64,000 nucleotides of DNA from Batkoa obscura (taxonomy: Eukaryota; Entomophthoromycota; Entomophthoromycetes; Entomophthorales; Batkoaceae): assembly GCA_030770535.1 (NCBI GenBank), contig JASVEC010000010.1, positions 1,240,001 to 1,304,000 on the forward strand, read 5' to 3'. Each line of letters opens with the position of its first letter. Position 1 is the first letter of the stretch. The notes under the pieces were generated by a model that was given only the letters and a program-made list of their open reading frames with translations, did not search any database and was not told the origin of the DNA. Below, one piece after another: positions 54,721 through 64,000 of this stretch. A program made the position numbers and the translations under genes.

Positions 54721-54827
54721 GTATGATAATGTGCTTTTTTGTTTAAGAACTTTACTGGCAAACTTTCCACTCATAATAGTGCTTAAAAAATAAAAAAAGT
54801 GATGAAAGCAAAAAAAACTCCATATAT
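54721..54827 (+). mobile_element. MITE copy, forward, diverged
   Basis: TATGATAATGTGCTTTTTTG, core CACTCATAATAGTGCTTAAA, end CTCCATATAT. Directly joined to the next copy. Confidence 0.7.
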
Positions 54828-54939
54828 ATGAAAATATATTTTTATGTTCAAGGACTTTACTCACAATTACTCACGATTTCCCCCCTCAAATAGCGCTTAA
54901 AAGATGAAAAAAGTGATAAGGCCAAAAACACCTCCACAT
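54826..54939 (+). mobile_element. MITE copy, forward, in tandem with the previous one
   Basis: Starts at the right edge of the preceding copy. The ACTCACAATT / ACTCACGATT segment is duplicated, making it slightly long; the end is CACCTCCACAT. Confidence 0.7.
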
Positions 54940-55031
54940 GATGTAGATTTCTAGTTTACAAAGCATCATTGTTGATAATACATTAGCTAAAAGTTTGATT
55001 TTTACAGTTTTATCTATTATTTAATATTTAG

Positions 55032-55121
55032 CAATGTATTGTTTTGTTTGATAATTTTGCTAACAATCTTTCCACTTAAATAATGCTTAAAAAAACAGAA
55101 AAAGCGATGAAATCAAAAAAA
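55032..55121 (+). mobile_element. MITE copy, forward, ends lost
   Basis: Core TTTGCTAACAATCTTTCCAC, TTAAATAATGCTTAAAAAAA and GAAAAAGCGATGAAATCAAA is clear; terminal repeats are not. Confidence 0.6.
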
Positions 55122-55442
55122 TGATTTTTATTTAATTAATATAAATGATTATAACAGTTAAAAAAAGCAAATTACAATTACTTATATTTTATGCTTTGTT
55201 TTTTGTTATTAGTAAATGCAGATGATAATAAAATTTAAAACTTATTTAATAACTATTTGGTTAGTTGTATTAATTTAGTTGAATTAGTAAAAATAAGTGT
55301 GATAGCTTAAAATAATTCAGTATTAAAACTTTTTTTGTTATTAAAGTTCTTATATATAGAATCAAGCAGAGAAGTTAAAAATGTTTTTTGTACTTTAATT
55401 TATTTGTTTTATAAAATTTCAAATTTTAAATTTTAAATCTTA

Positions 55443-55549
55443 ATATGAGAATGGTTTTTTTGGTTTCATTACTTTTTCCATCTTTTAAGCACTATTTAAG
55501 TAGAAAGGTTGTTAATAAAATTCTTAAACAGAAAAATACATCCCCATAT
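55443..55549 (-). mobile_element. MITE copy, reverse
   Basis: Left end ATATGAGAATGGTTTTTTTG, core TTTAAGCACTATTTAAGTAG, right end CATCCCCATAT. Confidence 0.85.
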
Positions 55550-56557
55550 ATTGTTGATAAATATTAAACTGAGAAATCAACAATAATTATCATCAACATT
55601 TTTGATTTAAAAGTATTTAAATGTTTTAGTTACTTTTTAAATGAACATATAAAAGATCAATTATAAAATATTACTAATTTATACAATTATTATTTTATTA
55701 TAGTAATTTGTTTAATATTATAAACCAACTTAAGTTAAAACTTTTTAAATTATAAATATGATTTTTTAAATGCTTTAAACCACTAAAGTATAATGAAGAC
55801 ATCAAAGGGGTTTATAATATATAAATAAATATATAAATATAATAATCAAAAACATTAATTTTATTGTTTTTTGAATTTGAATAATTCAAATAATTTAATA
55901 CATTTTATTTCATTTTAAATAATTGAAATTCAGTTCTTTTTAATAAAATAAGTTGATTACTTTTTAGAATAAAATTTAATAATGAAAAAGCCCACATAAT
56001 GGATTTTTTAAAATTTTAACAAGGTCAATAAAAGCTCAAGGCTTCAACTAATTTCAATAACTTACTAAATTTAGTAATTTTAACTCCATAGAAATTGAAT
56101 AATTATTTTTTTAAGCTTAAAATGCGATTTAATAGTCACACATTAATATTTAAAAATTGAAATTGATATGATAGGTTCTTAATTGATGATGTCATGACTC
56201 CTTTATATTCACAAAAATAAACTAAAAGGAATAGCTGAAGGAATAGATTGATAGATCATATAGAAAGTTGAATCAAGTTAATATAAAATACCTTTGATAT
56301 CTAAGGTGTCAAAGTATTAATTAATGGGCTAATCACTATTAAGTCATAGACTAAACAATGCTCTTTTATCGTATTGTTCTAAATCTTACTAATAAAAAAT
56401 AATCATCCAAATTGAGATTTTAAATGAAACTTTCAGCTACTTTAATAAAACAATCTATCATTTGAAAATTAAAACTTAAAAAAAGTATAAATAGGACGAC
56501 TTAATAAAAAATGTCAAAATTTATTTTGGAAAAATAAAAACAAAACAAAATAAAAAT

Positions 56558-59051
56558 ATGTCAATTCAACAACAGTTTCAAGCCGCCACTTCAGATAGTG
56601 GATTTTTTCAAGTAAGTGGAATATCCACTTAATAAATAGTTAAAATCAGCTAATAATTTCATTTAAGGAACCCGTTGAATTATCTAATGTTTACCTTTCC
56701 GATCCAATTTTAAAAGATTTACTACTTCGTTATCTCCCATATGAACAATATAAATTTATTGAAAAAGATCTAATTGAATTAGGAGACAAAGTTATTAATA
56801 AAGTTATTAAATTAGGTGAATTAAGTGAATATAATTTACCTTCAATAAAGCAATATGATCATTGGGGAAGGTAGAATTAATACTAGATATAAAAGCATAA
56901 TAATTGAGTCAATATTAATATTATTTTTATTTTATTTCAGGAGAATTGATGAATTAAATGTCCATCCTGCTTGGACTGAATTACAACAACTGGGTTGTGA
57001 GGAAGGGTAACAAAATATATAAAATAACAAATAACAAATAATAAATTTATATCATAGATTAGTTTCCATTCCTTATGAATTACCCATTGGAGATTTATCC
57101 CGCCTTTATCAATTTAGTAAAATCTATTTATTTACTCCAGGTAATATGGCGGATTGTCCTTTGAGTATGACAGATGGTATGTCACGCGTTATTACCAATC
57201 TTGGTACTAAAAAACAGAAACAAGAAATCTTAACTCATTTGATAACAAGAAATAAATGTAATTTTTATTCAGCTGGTCAATGGATGACTGAAAGGAAAGG
57301 TGGCTCAGATGTTTCAGGTACTGAAACAATTGCTTATCAAAAGGAAGGACAATGGTTTATTGATGGTTTTAAATGGTTTTCTTCTGCTACAGATGCAAAG
57401 GTTACATTATTATTAGCTAGAGTTGTCGATGAAAACGGGAACGGAAAGGAGGGGAGTAGAGGTTTATCTCTGTTTTTAGCTAAAGTTAGGGATGATAATG
57501 GTAAATTAAATGGGGTTAGGTAAAATCATTTTTATAATAAATAATAATAAAAAATAATAATAAAAAATAAATAAACAATAGAATTCATCGACTTAAAGAA
57601 AAAATTGGTACTAAAAGTTTACCAACAGCAGAATTAGAATTGAAAGGTATGAAAGCTGAATTAATTGGAGAAATCAATCGAGGGATTCCTAATATATCAA
57701 ATGTATTAATGATAACTCGAGTTCATTGTGCTTTGACATCTTCCGCTGGTTTAAGAAGAGCATTTACTATAGCCAAAGAATATGCATGTAAAAGAAAGGT
57801 AAAGAAATATTATTTAAAGTTGACTAAATGAAAACATTAATATTAATCTTGATTTCTATTACTATCATAGATTGGTAGTAAAAAATTATGTGAATTACCT
57901 TTACATATAATGAGTTTAGCTACAATTGAACGTAAATTAAGACAATGTACTCAATTAGCATTCTATGCTGCATATTTATTAGGAAAATATGAAAACCTTA
58001 ATAACAATAATAATAATGAAGATAATCAGTTAATGTTTCGATTATGTATACCCATAGCCAAAGTATGGTGTAGTAAATATTCAGTAGATAATGTAATTTC
58101 TAGTTTAGAAGCTTTAGGGGGTTTAGGTTATATGGAAGAAATTGGAGTGGGTAAAATATTAAGGGATATATTAGTTAATTGTATTTGGGAAGGTACAGGT
58201 AATGTAATGGGATTAGATGTATTTAGAGCTATTCAAAGTACCAATGGAAAGGCTTGGTGGTGTTTTAGAAAAGTAAGAATAAAAGGATAAGTTTGATTCT
58301 ATATAATATTAATATTATTTGTTATTAGGTAATTATGACCAAAGTAACTGAAAGTGTAGAGAAATTTAAAACGGAGGATTTAGGTTATGATATCTTAAAA
58401 AAGAAACAAAAAATTATTATTCAAAGTTTGAAAATGATTAATGATTTGTTAACGCCTATTATAAAAGATAATTTATATGCTTCATTTGACTCCATTTGTC
58501 TTTCATTAGCCTTAGTTATGGGTAATTTATTAGTCATTACTTTGTTAATGGAACAAGCTGCATTCTCGCTAAATAATCATGAAATTCAAACTAAACTAAA
58601 TCATCATCAAGATTTATTATGTTTAAAATATGAATTCAATCAGGTCAAAGAGGTAATGAATCCACTAATGAAGTTAATGAAGTTAAAAATTGGGGGTGAG
58701 GATAAAAATGAGAATGAGGATAAGAATTTGAAGGATGAAAAAGATAATTTAGAATTAGGAAATGATTTTGGAGATGGATTTGCTACTTTTATTAAATTGG
58801 AATATAATAAAATTTATAATAAAAAAGAAAATATTAAACAAAAAATTGGTAATCAACCATCAACAGTAACAGAGTATTTAAATCAATTAACTACTAGATT
58901 TATGGATGGTAAGTTTATTTTTTTTAAAGACAATAAATAATTAAATTATTAACACTTATTTATTTCTATATAACTTTTAGATTATGATTTAGTTCATCCT
59001 ATTCATCACCAAAGTCAATTACCAGTATTAGGAGTCAAAAGTAGGATTTAA
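56558..59051 (+). CDS. AidB/ACAD-type acyl-CoA dehydrogenase, eight exons
   Basis: Exons 56558-56611, 56668-56870, 56941-57006, 57058-57519, 57582-57798, 57871-58272, 58329-58908 and 58981-59051 encode 684 residues. An AidB-like N-terminal part (~25-150) leads to the flavin-binding middle domain with GQWMTERKGGSDVSGTETIA (~181-200) and then the helical C-terminal domain, where WEGTGNVMGLDVFRA (~440-454) carries the segment around the catalytic glutamate seen in AidB. The residues after ~465 are an extra helical region with an acidic low-complexity insert (KNENEDKNLKDEKDN). The chain ends KSRI; SRI fits a loose PTS1 pattern, so a peroxisomal site is possible, though SRI is not a strong signal. 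It probably oxidises an acyl-CoA with FAD in fatty-acid breakdown; the substrate is unknown. Confidence 0.88.
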
Positions 59052-59396
59052 AAAGAATAAATAAAGTTATTTTTTTATTTTTAAATAAAAGACCAAGTTG
59101 ACTATTTTAACTAATTTTTATAAGTCCTTTTTTAGATAGTAAAAAATAATGTGGTAAGTGATAGTAGTTATAATAAAATATTAGAAAATAAGTTATAAAG
59201 GTAAAATATTTGTTATATGTTATAATTTAAATAACTACACTCTAAGCTGATAATTAATTTAATAAAATTTATAACATAGTATCAAAAGTAATTTATTTAT
59301 TTACTTTATTATGTAACGTAGATCTCAGTTACTTCATTTCAAATATATTTCTTTATAAAATTAAGTATAATAATAAAGTCATTTATAAAACTTTAA

Positions 59397-59500
59397 TATA
59401 TGGGGATGTTTTTTTGACTTCGTTACTTTTCCGTTTTTAAAGGCTATTTGAGCAGGAAGGTTATTAGTAGAATTCTTAAACAAAAAATACATCTCTATAT
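59397..59500 (-). mobile_element. MITE copy, reverse
   Basis: Left end ATATGGGGATGTTTTTTTG, right end CATCTCTATAT; core slightly mutated. Confidence 0.8.
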
Positions 59501-59565
59501 ACACTATTTTGTTTTATTTTATTTTGTTTTTCTGCTAATTTGATGAGGGTTTAGTTTAATAAAGT

Positions 59566-59672
59566 ATATGAGGATGTTTTTTTCGATTTCATTACTTTTC
59601 CATTTTTTAAGCACTATTTGAGTGGAAAGATTGTCAGTAAAATTCTTAAACACAAAAATACATCCCCATATA
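59566..59672 (-). mobile_element. MITE copy, reverse
   Basis: Left end ATATGAGGATGTTTTTTTCG, core TTTAAGCACTATTTGAGTGG, right end CATCCCCATAT. Confidence 0.85.
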
Positions 59673-59689
59673 ATAAAAATTAAAAATAA

Positions 59690-59795
59690 ATATGCGAATG
59701 TATTTTTGTGTTTAAAAATTTTACTAACAATTCTTTCACTCAAATAGTGCTTAAAAAATGGAAAAATAATGAAACCAAAAAAAAACACTCCACAT
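59690..59795 (+). mobile_element. MITE copy, forward, next to LTR-like copy 2
   Basis: Left end ATATGCGAATGTATTTTTGTG, right end CACTCCACAT. Only nine bases separate it from the LTR-like element. Confidence 0.85.
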
Positions 59796-59804
59796 CGTTA
59801 CATT

Positions 59805-60204
59805 TGTGAAATATCGCTTCGTCAGTCCCATGGTTAATTATTTTGATTTGTTATGAGAATTTCTAGTTCCACCCAAAAGAATATTATCTTCTCATTTTGA
59901 TACTTATACTTTCCAGAGTATAAAAGAGTTTACAGAGTATAATAGTTCGAGGCTTTTTAACTGAATTAATCCCTGATATCTCGAACATTTAATAAAGCCA
60001 CTAAGTTTTCTTAATAGTATTTTACATAGATTTTACATTAGTATTGTCTATTCTATTTGTATTATATAGCTTGTAACCTATTACGTGCTATTCCTCATAA
60101 TCCAAGTCTATCTTAGTCACATAAACTAAGACCTTTCGACTTATAGTGTAGTCAACCCAGCAATAGCTGTTCTTGACTCCAAACCCTGAGTACCAGATTT
60201 CACA
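59805..60204 (+). mobile_element. Solo LTR-like element, copy 2
   Basis: TGTGAAAT...ATTTCACA boundaries, ~400 bp, shorter than copies 1 and 4. Flanked by ACATT and ATATT, compatible with a 5-bp target duplication that has since changed. The TATAAAAG box and AATAAAG site are kept. Confidence 0.65.
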
Positions 60205-60227
60205 ATATTATACTTTTTGAATAATGC

Positions 60228-60332
60228 ATATAGTGATGTGTTTTTGTACCTAATGGTTTTACTAAAGATTCTTCTGCTTAAATAGCACCTAAAAGATAGA
60301 AAAAGCGATCAAGCTAAAGAAACACCCACATA
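60228..60332 (+). mobile_element. MITE copy, forward
   Basis: Left end ATATAGTGATGTGTTTTTG, right end CACCCACATAT, core TGCTTAAATAGCACCTAAA. Confidence 0.8.
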
Positions 60333-60552
60333 TGTTTTTTAAAAAGTATTAATTAAATTTATAATGAGCTTAATTTTATAAAAGTTGTAAATATTTTATT
60401 TTAAATTAATGTTTTTTAGATTTTAAATGTTAATTTGAAAATATGTGTATAAAATAATAAGAACCAAGTTATCAGAAGATGAGTATAAGTAAATAAAATA
60501 TAAAAAGTAAAGTTTAGTTATTTGCAAAATAAAAATAAAAATAAAGTATTCA

Positions 60553-60650
60553 ATATGTTTTTTTGTTTTATTACTTTTTCCGCTTTTTAAGCACTGTTTG
60601 AGTGGAAAGGTTGTTAGTAAAATTTTTAAACACAAAACATGTTCCGGTAT
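60553..60650 (-). mobile_element. MITE copy, reverse, abutting LTR-like copy 3
   Basis: ATATGTTTTTTTGTTTTATT, core TTTAAGCACTGTTTGAGTGG, end CATGTTCCGGTAT; the LTR-like element starts at once. Confidence 0.75.
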
Positions 60651-61110
60651 TAAATCTGATACTCAGTAGTTATGGTCAAAAGCAGTTCTTGCTTAGTTGA
60701 CTAGCCATAAGTCGAAAGGCCTTAGTTTATGTGACTAAGATAGACTTGAGCTATGAAGAATAGTACATAATATACTACAAGCTATGTAAAACAAATAGAA
60801 TAGATAATACTAATATAAAATCTACATAAAATGCTATTAAGCAAACTTAGAGGCTTTATTAAATGTACGAAATATTAGGGAATAATTCAGTTAAAAAGCC
60901 TCGAGTTACTATGTTCTAAGATCTCTTTTATACTCTGAAAAGTACAGATATCAAAACGAAAAGACAGCATTCTTTGGGATGAGGTCAGAAATTATCATAG
61001 TAAATCAAACTAAGAGCATGGGATTGATTTTCTCTGAACTCAAGAGCACAAAAACTTGAATGATTATTATGCTATAATCAATTATAGAGCTGACAAAGCA
61101 ATATTTCACA
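60651..61110 (-). mobile_element. Solo LTR-like element, copy 3, inverted and older
   Basis: Reverse orientation, ~460 bp, from TTAAATCTGATACTCAG to AATATTTCACA. More diverged than copies 1, 2 and 4, so probably the oldest. Confidence 0.6.
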
Positions 61111-61798
61111 AATACAAGGCATTGAAAAGTATTTACATTTTATTAAGCGCAACAATAAATTGCATTGTTATCCAGTATCTGATAGATTAAAAAAAGCAAT
61201 ATAGTTTCAATTAGAGTTATAGAGTCTATAGAAAATAGGAAAATCAAAAGATCAATCCCAGCTTATCTTACGAAAATAACAGGATTTAAAAATTTCGATA
61301 TTTACTAAGCAAATAGCTTATTAAGTAATATAAGTTAATTATTAAATGTTAAGATTACTTAAGTTATTAATAGCTAAGTTAATAAATAGTCAAAGAACAA
61401 GTAACTGTAATAATATGTAAAAACTATTATTACTTGTATTATACATGGATGGTTAATTATAGTTTTGAGGCTAACCACTTCCTCCCATGCAGCTATTTGT
61501 TAACTTGGCAATATATCAATAATGTAATTATGACATTAAAATAGTTTATTTGATAGCAAATATGCAATGTTAGTTATATAGTAGTCAATTGTAAATATTG
61601 CTTAATGAAGTTTTATAAGAGTATGTATCTATTCACATACTACGGCTTTGATTAATATTAATATATAGATTATATTAGTAGAAACCTTGCTAATCTAGGA
61701 ATTTCTATTAAATTTAGTAGAAATTCTACTAATCTACAATACAGATTATAGTAACATAATTTAAAGCTGTCGAGTAATTTTATTTTTCAGTAAAGAAC

Positions 61799-61901
61799 TT
61801 ATGAAGATGTATTTTTGTGTTTAAAAATTCTATCAATAACCTTTCCACTCAAATAGCACTTGAAAGATGAAAAAAGTGGTGAAGCCAAAAAAACATTCTT
61901 T
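61799..61901 (+). mobile_element. MITE copy, forward, diverged ends
   Basis: Left end TTATGAAGATGTATTTTTGTG, core CACTCAAATAGCACTTGAA, end ACATTCTTTTA. Confidence 0.75.
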
Positions 61902-61976
61902 TACTTTTGTAGAATTTTAAGCAAAGTTTTATAATATTTAATTAAATAAAAAATGAAATCGATTCGGACACCCCCC

Positions 61977-62440
61977 TGTGAAATATCGCTTTTTCAGTCC
62001 CATGGTTAATTATAACATAACAATCGCCTAAGCTGTTGTGTTCTCGAGCTCAGAGAAAATCAATCCCATGTTCTTATTTTGATTTGTTATGAGAATTTCT
62101 AGCTCCATCCAAAAGAATATTATCTTCTCATTTTGATATTTATACTTTTCAGAGTATAAAAGAGTTTACAGAGTATAATAGTTCAAGGCTTTTTAACTGA
62201 ATTAATCCCTGATATCTCGAACATTTAATAAAGCCACTAAGTTTTCTTAATAGTATTTTACATAGGTTTTACATTAGTATCGTCTATTCTATTTGTCTTA
62301 TATAGCTTGTAACCTATTACGTGCTATTCCTCATAATCCAAGTCTATCTTAGTTACATAAACTAAGGCCTTTCGACTTATAGTGTAGTCAACCCAGCAAT
62401 AGCTGTTCTTGACTCCAAACCTTGAGTACCAGATTTCACA
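61977..62440 (+). mobile_element. Solo LTR-like element, copy 4
   Basis: 464 bp, TGTGAAAT...ATTTCACA with CCCCC on both sides, the clearest candidate for a 5-bp target duplication. Very close to copy 1 along its whole length. Confidence 0.7.
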
Positions 62441-62678
62441 CCCCCATATTAAATTTTTTAATTAAAAAAAGCATGCTTTTTATTTTATATTTTTTATGCT
62501 GAATTTATTTCTTTGCAATAAATCAAAGCCAGAAAAAGTTGGACTTCAAGTTAATCAATTCTAGATAAAAATTAAAAATAATGCAGATGTCTTAAACAAG
62601 AATTAAATCAATTGATATCGAGTACATAACTGTTATAAATTATTGGATTAAAGCTTTTTATTAAGTCTTAGCCTGGAT

Positions 62679-62700
62679 AGTTCCTTAAAATTAAGGAACT
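62679..62700. repeat. Perfect short inverted repeat
   Basis: AGTTCCTTAA and its exact reverse complement are separated by two bases. It lies ~140 bp below the end of the receptor gene and could form a hairpin in its 3' region. Confidence 0.6.
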
Positions 62701-62838
62701 AGCGTTTATAAAAAAAACTATTGTGTATCATTTGGCATTCTAGCATTTAACAAAGGCATGTGGCTATAAAATTTCTTATATAAAATTAACAATTTAAATG
62801 AAGTAGCATTAATTTTTATTTAGTGATAAGGTAATTAA

Positions 62839-64000
62839 TTATAAAGAGCGAATCAACATTGAGAGAATACTTTCCACTTCATCAGAAAAAGACCATCTAT
62901 TAGTTCTACTATTACTCATATAAGTTGTGTTAGACAGATCGTGACCATCCAAGTCATCTAAATAACCTTTAATTAGATAATTTAAAATTTGAAATCTATT
63001 ACCATTTTTCACAAAATGCTTAAGATATATTTTTTTAAAAGCTAAAAATATTGTTGGATCAAATATAAATGCTATGAAATTTAATGAGCCAGTCGTACAT
63101 AATAGCATTAATGAACATTCTACTAAATGGATGCTAGTTTCATTACGGATATTAGTTTTATCATTGAAGTCATAATAGATATGCGATATGATAAATCCCG
63201 AATGTGATATTAACATTATGAAGGGGTAGAGTAGTCTAAAATCATAAATATTAGGTTAGGGATTTAAACTGTACTTACAATCTATAGCCAAATTGTTTCA
63301 CATATCTAAGTGCGCTATTATAAGAACCAGAGTCGGCAACAAATAACATCTTTTTGGTTGTCAACACACCTTTACGCAATTTAAGTAAAACGAAACATAC
63401 AACTATTAATAGATAAACTATTGATATCATTAATGGCAGTTGAACAATGAAAAAATCAAGTTTTTTAGCAAAGTCAATATCATTTCCTGAGATATAACAC
63501 CTATCGTATTTCCCAAATCCGAAGTGTCCTAACGCTTAATAATATAAATAATTGTCAGTTGAACAATGTTTTTGTGTACCTAATAATGGAGCTGTAATTG
63601 TTAAGCCTATTACTATTGGAAGTATCCAATATAGAATTTCAATGTTTCTCGTTATATCGATTCTATGTAAAAAAGCAATTTGTAAATTAATCCCAATGAT
63701 AGCATTAATTAAGGTATAAACTAAAGGGAAAAAGGCTTGCTGCCATCCAAGGAAAGTACACATGATCCCAGCATCTTTAATTTCCCTACTCCAAAACGGC
63801 ATTGTATGAAGCCATATATCATAAAATGAGATAGCGATCTGTAAACGTAATGATACTCTATCCACAAGAGTCTTTTTATACAAGGCTTAAATAATTAGTA
63901 GCTAGTGACTATCATACTAATGGACTTACCTAAACTGGCCATAACAATTATGATAGATCCAGATAGACTAACAGAGATGAGTGAACTGATAGGATAGAAA
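62839..64000 (-). CDS. Seven-transmembrane receptor-like protein (5' end beyond the window)
   Basis: Exons visible: 64000-63930 (partial), 63885-63580, 63528-63279 and 63235-62839, together about 340 residues without the start. The first visible segment is a membrane helix (SSLISVSLSGSIIIVMASLA) followed by spans around SLRLQIAISFYDIWL, CTFLGWQQAFFPLVYTLINA, IEILYWILPIVIGLTI, FFIVQLPLMISIVYLLIVVC, YPFIMLISHSGFIISHI and CSLMLLCTTGSLNFIAFIFD, making seven. A cysteine before TM3 and another in the loop before TM5 (YDRCYIS) could pair. The cytosolic tail is ~65 residues, Ser/Asn-rich. The arrangement suggests a G protein-coupled receptor of the Git3/cAMP-receptor-like kind rather than class A, as no DRY or NPxxY is seen. 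Introns are 43-51 bp. Ligand unknown. Confidence 0.75.

Larger units (their letters stand above)
54076..56557. other. Gene-free region with five diverged MITEs
   Basis: MITEs at 54330-54432, 54721-54827, 54826-54939, 55032-55121 and 55443-55549, most with worn ends. From 55550 to 56557 I see nothing but the presumed promoter of the acyl-CoA dehydrogenase gene. Confidence 0.6.
59052..62838. other. Repeat-dense gene-free region
   Basis: About 3.8 kb holding six MITEs and three solo LTR-like copies, leaving no coding sequence I can support. The ~690 bp between 61111 and 61798 contains only a TAGTAGAAATTCTACTA-type short palindrome near 61720. Confidence 0.7.

Overview
The window is a very AT-rich fungal nuclear DNA segment. 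Genes are split by many short introns (mostly 44-60 bp, GTAAGT-like donors, TAG acceptors, occasional TACTAAT-like branch sites), intergenic DNA is long and thymine/adenine-rich, and standard stop codons are used. The gene set is fungal: an APSES-ankyrin cell-cycle regulator, FMP32, Sec14, Rsa4/Notchless, Dbp5, Nse1, a DPB3-type histone fold and a GPI-type wall protein. A rhodopsin-like class A GPCR, a trypsin with an animal-like S1 pocket and a kinase fused to Sel1 repeats point to an early-diverging filamentous fungus, perhaps an entomophthoralean such as Conidiobolus. The lineage is inference, not proof.

Layout. 1-0.5 kb: ends of two small cysteine-containing proteins, tail to tail. 1.4-4.3 kb: Sel1-repeat kinase ending in a CAAX box. 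4.3-7.7 kb: gene-free DNA with MITEs. 7.7-16.9 kb: Sec14, tRNA-Lys, APSES regulator, a membrane orphan and a trypsin. 17.5-28.8 kb: gene-dense housekeeping block (tRNA-Pro, NLE1/RSA4, glycerol kinase, tRNA-Glu, LACTB2-like hydrolase, DBP5, a p24 cargo receptor, a Gly/Ser-rich secreted protein, tRNA-Ser). 29-35 kb: a cluster of a small secreted protein family (three genes and a decayed copy), two of which end in HDEL. 35.7-38.6 kb: FMP32, DPB3-like and NSE1. 38.6-42.5 kb: repeats. 42.5-43.5 kb: class A GPCR. 45.2-47.9 kb: GPI-type protein and enolase. 48.5-52.9 kb: an SDR gene and its decayed duplicate. 53.3-54.1 kb: possible transcription-factor fragment. 56.6-59.1 kb: AidB/ACAD-type acyl-CoA dehydrogenase. 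59-62.8 kb: repeat-rich. 62.8 kb to the end: a second seven-transmembrane receptor, cut by the window edge.

The dominant structure not explained by genes is a ~105 bp terminal-inverted-repeat element (MITE) with more than 30 copies. All are intergenic and none lies in the housekeeping block. A second family, ~400-465 bp, TG...CA bounded and looking like solo LTRs, has four copies lying beside MITE ends. The secreted HDEL family shows a 354 bp tract identical between two inverted copies with diverged flanks, and a shared upstream promoter block.

There is no operon logic here. Several genes form convergent pairs (NLE1/GUT1, LACTB2-like/DBP5, p24/secreted protein, GPI protein/enolase) or divergent pairs (DBP5/p24, DPB3-like/NSE1). 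All coordinates and intron boundaries were read by hand and no similarity search was possible.
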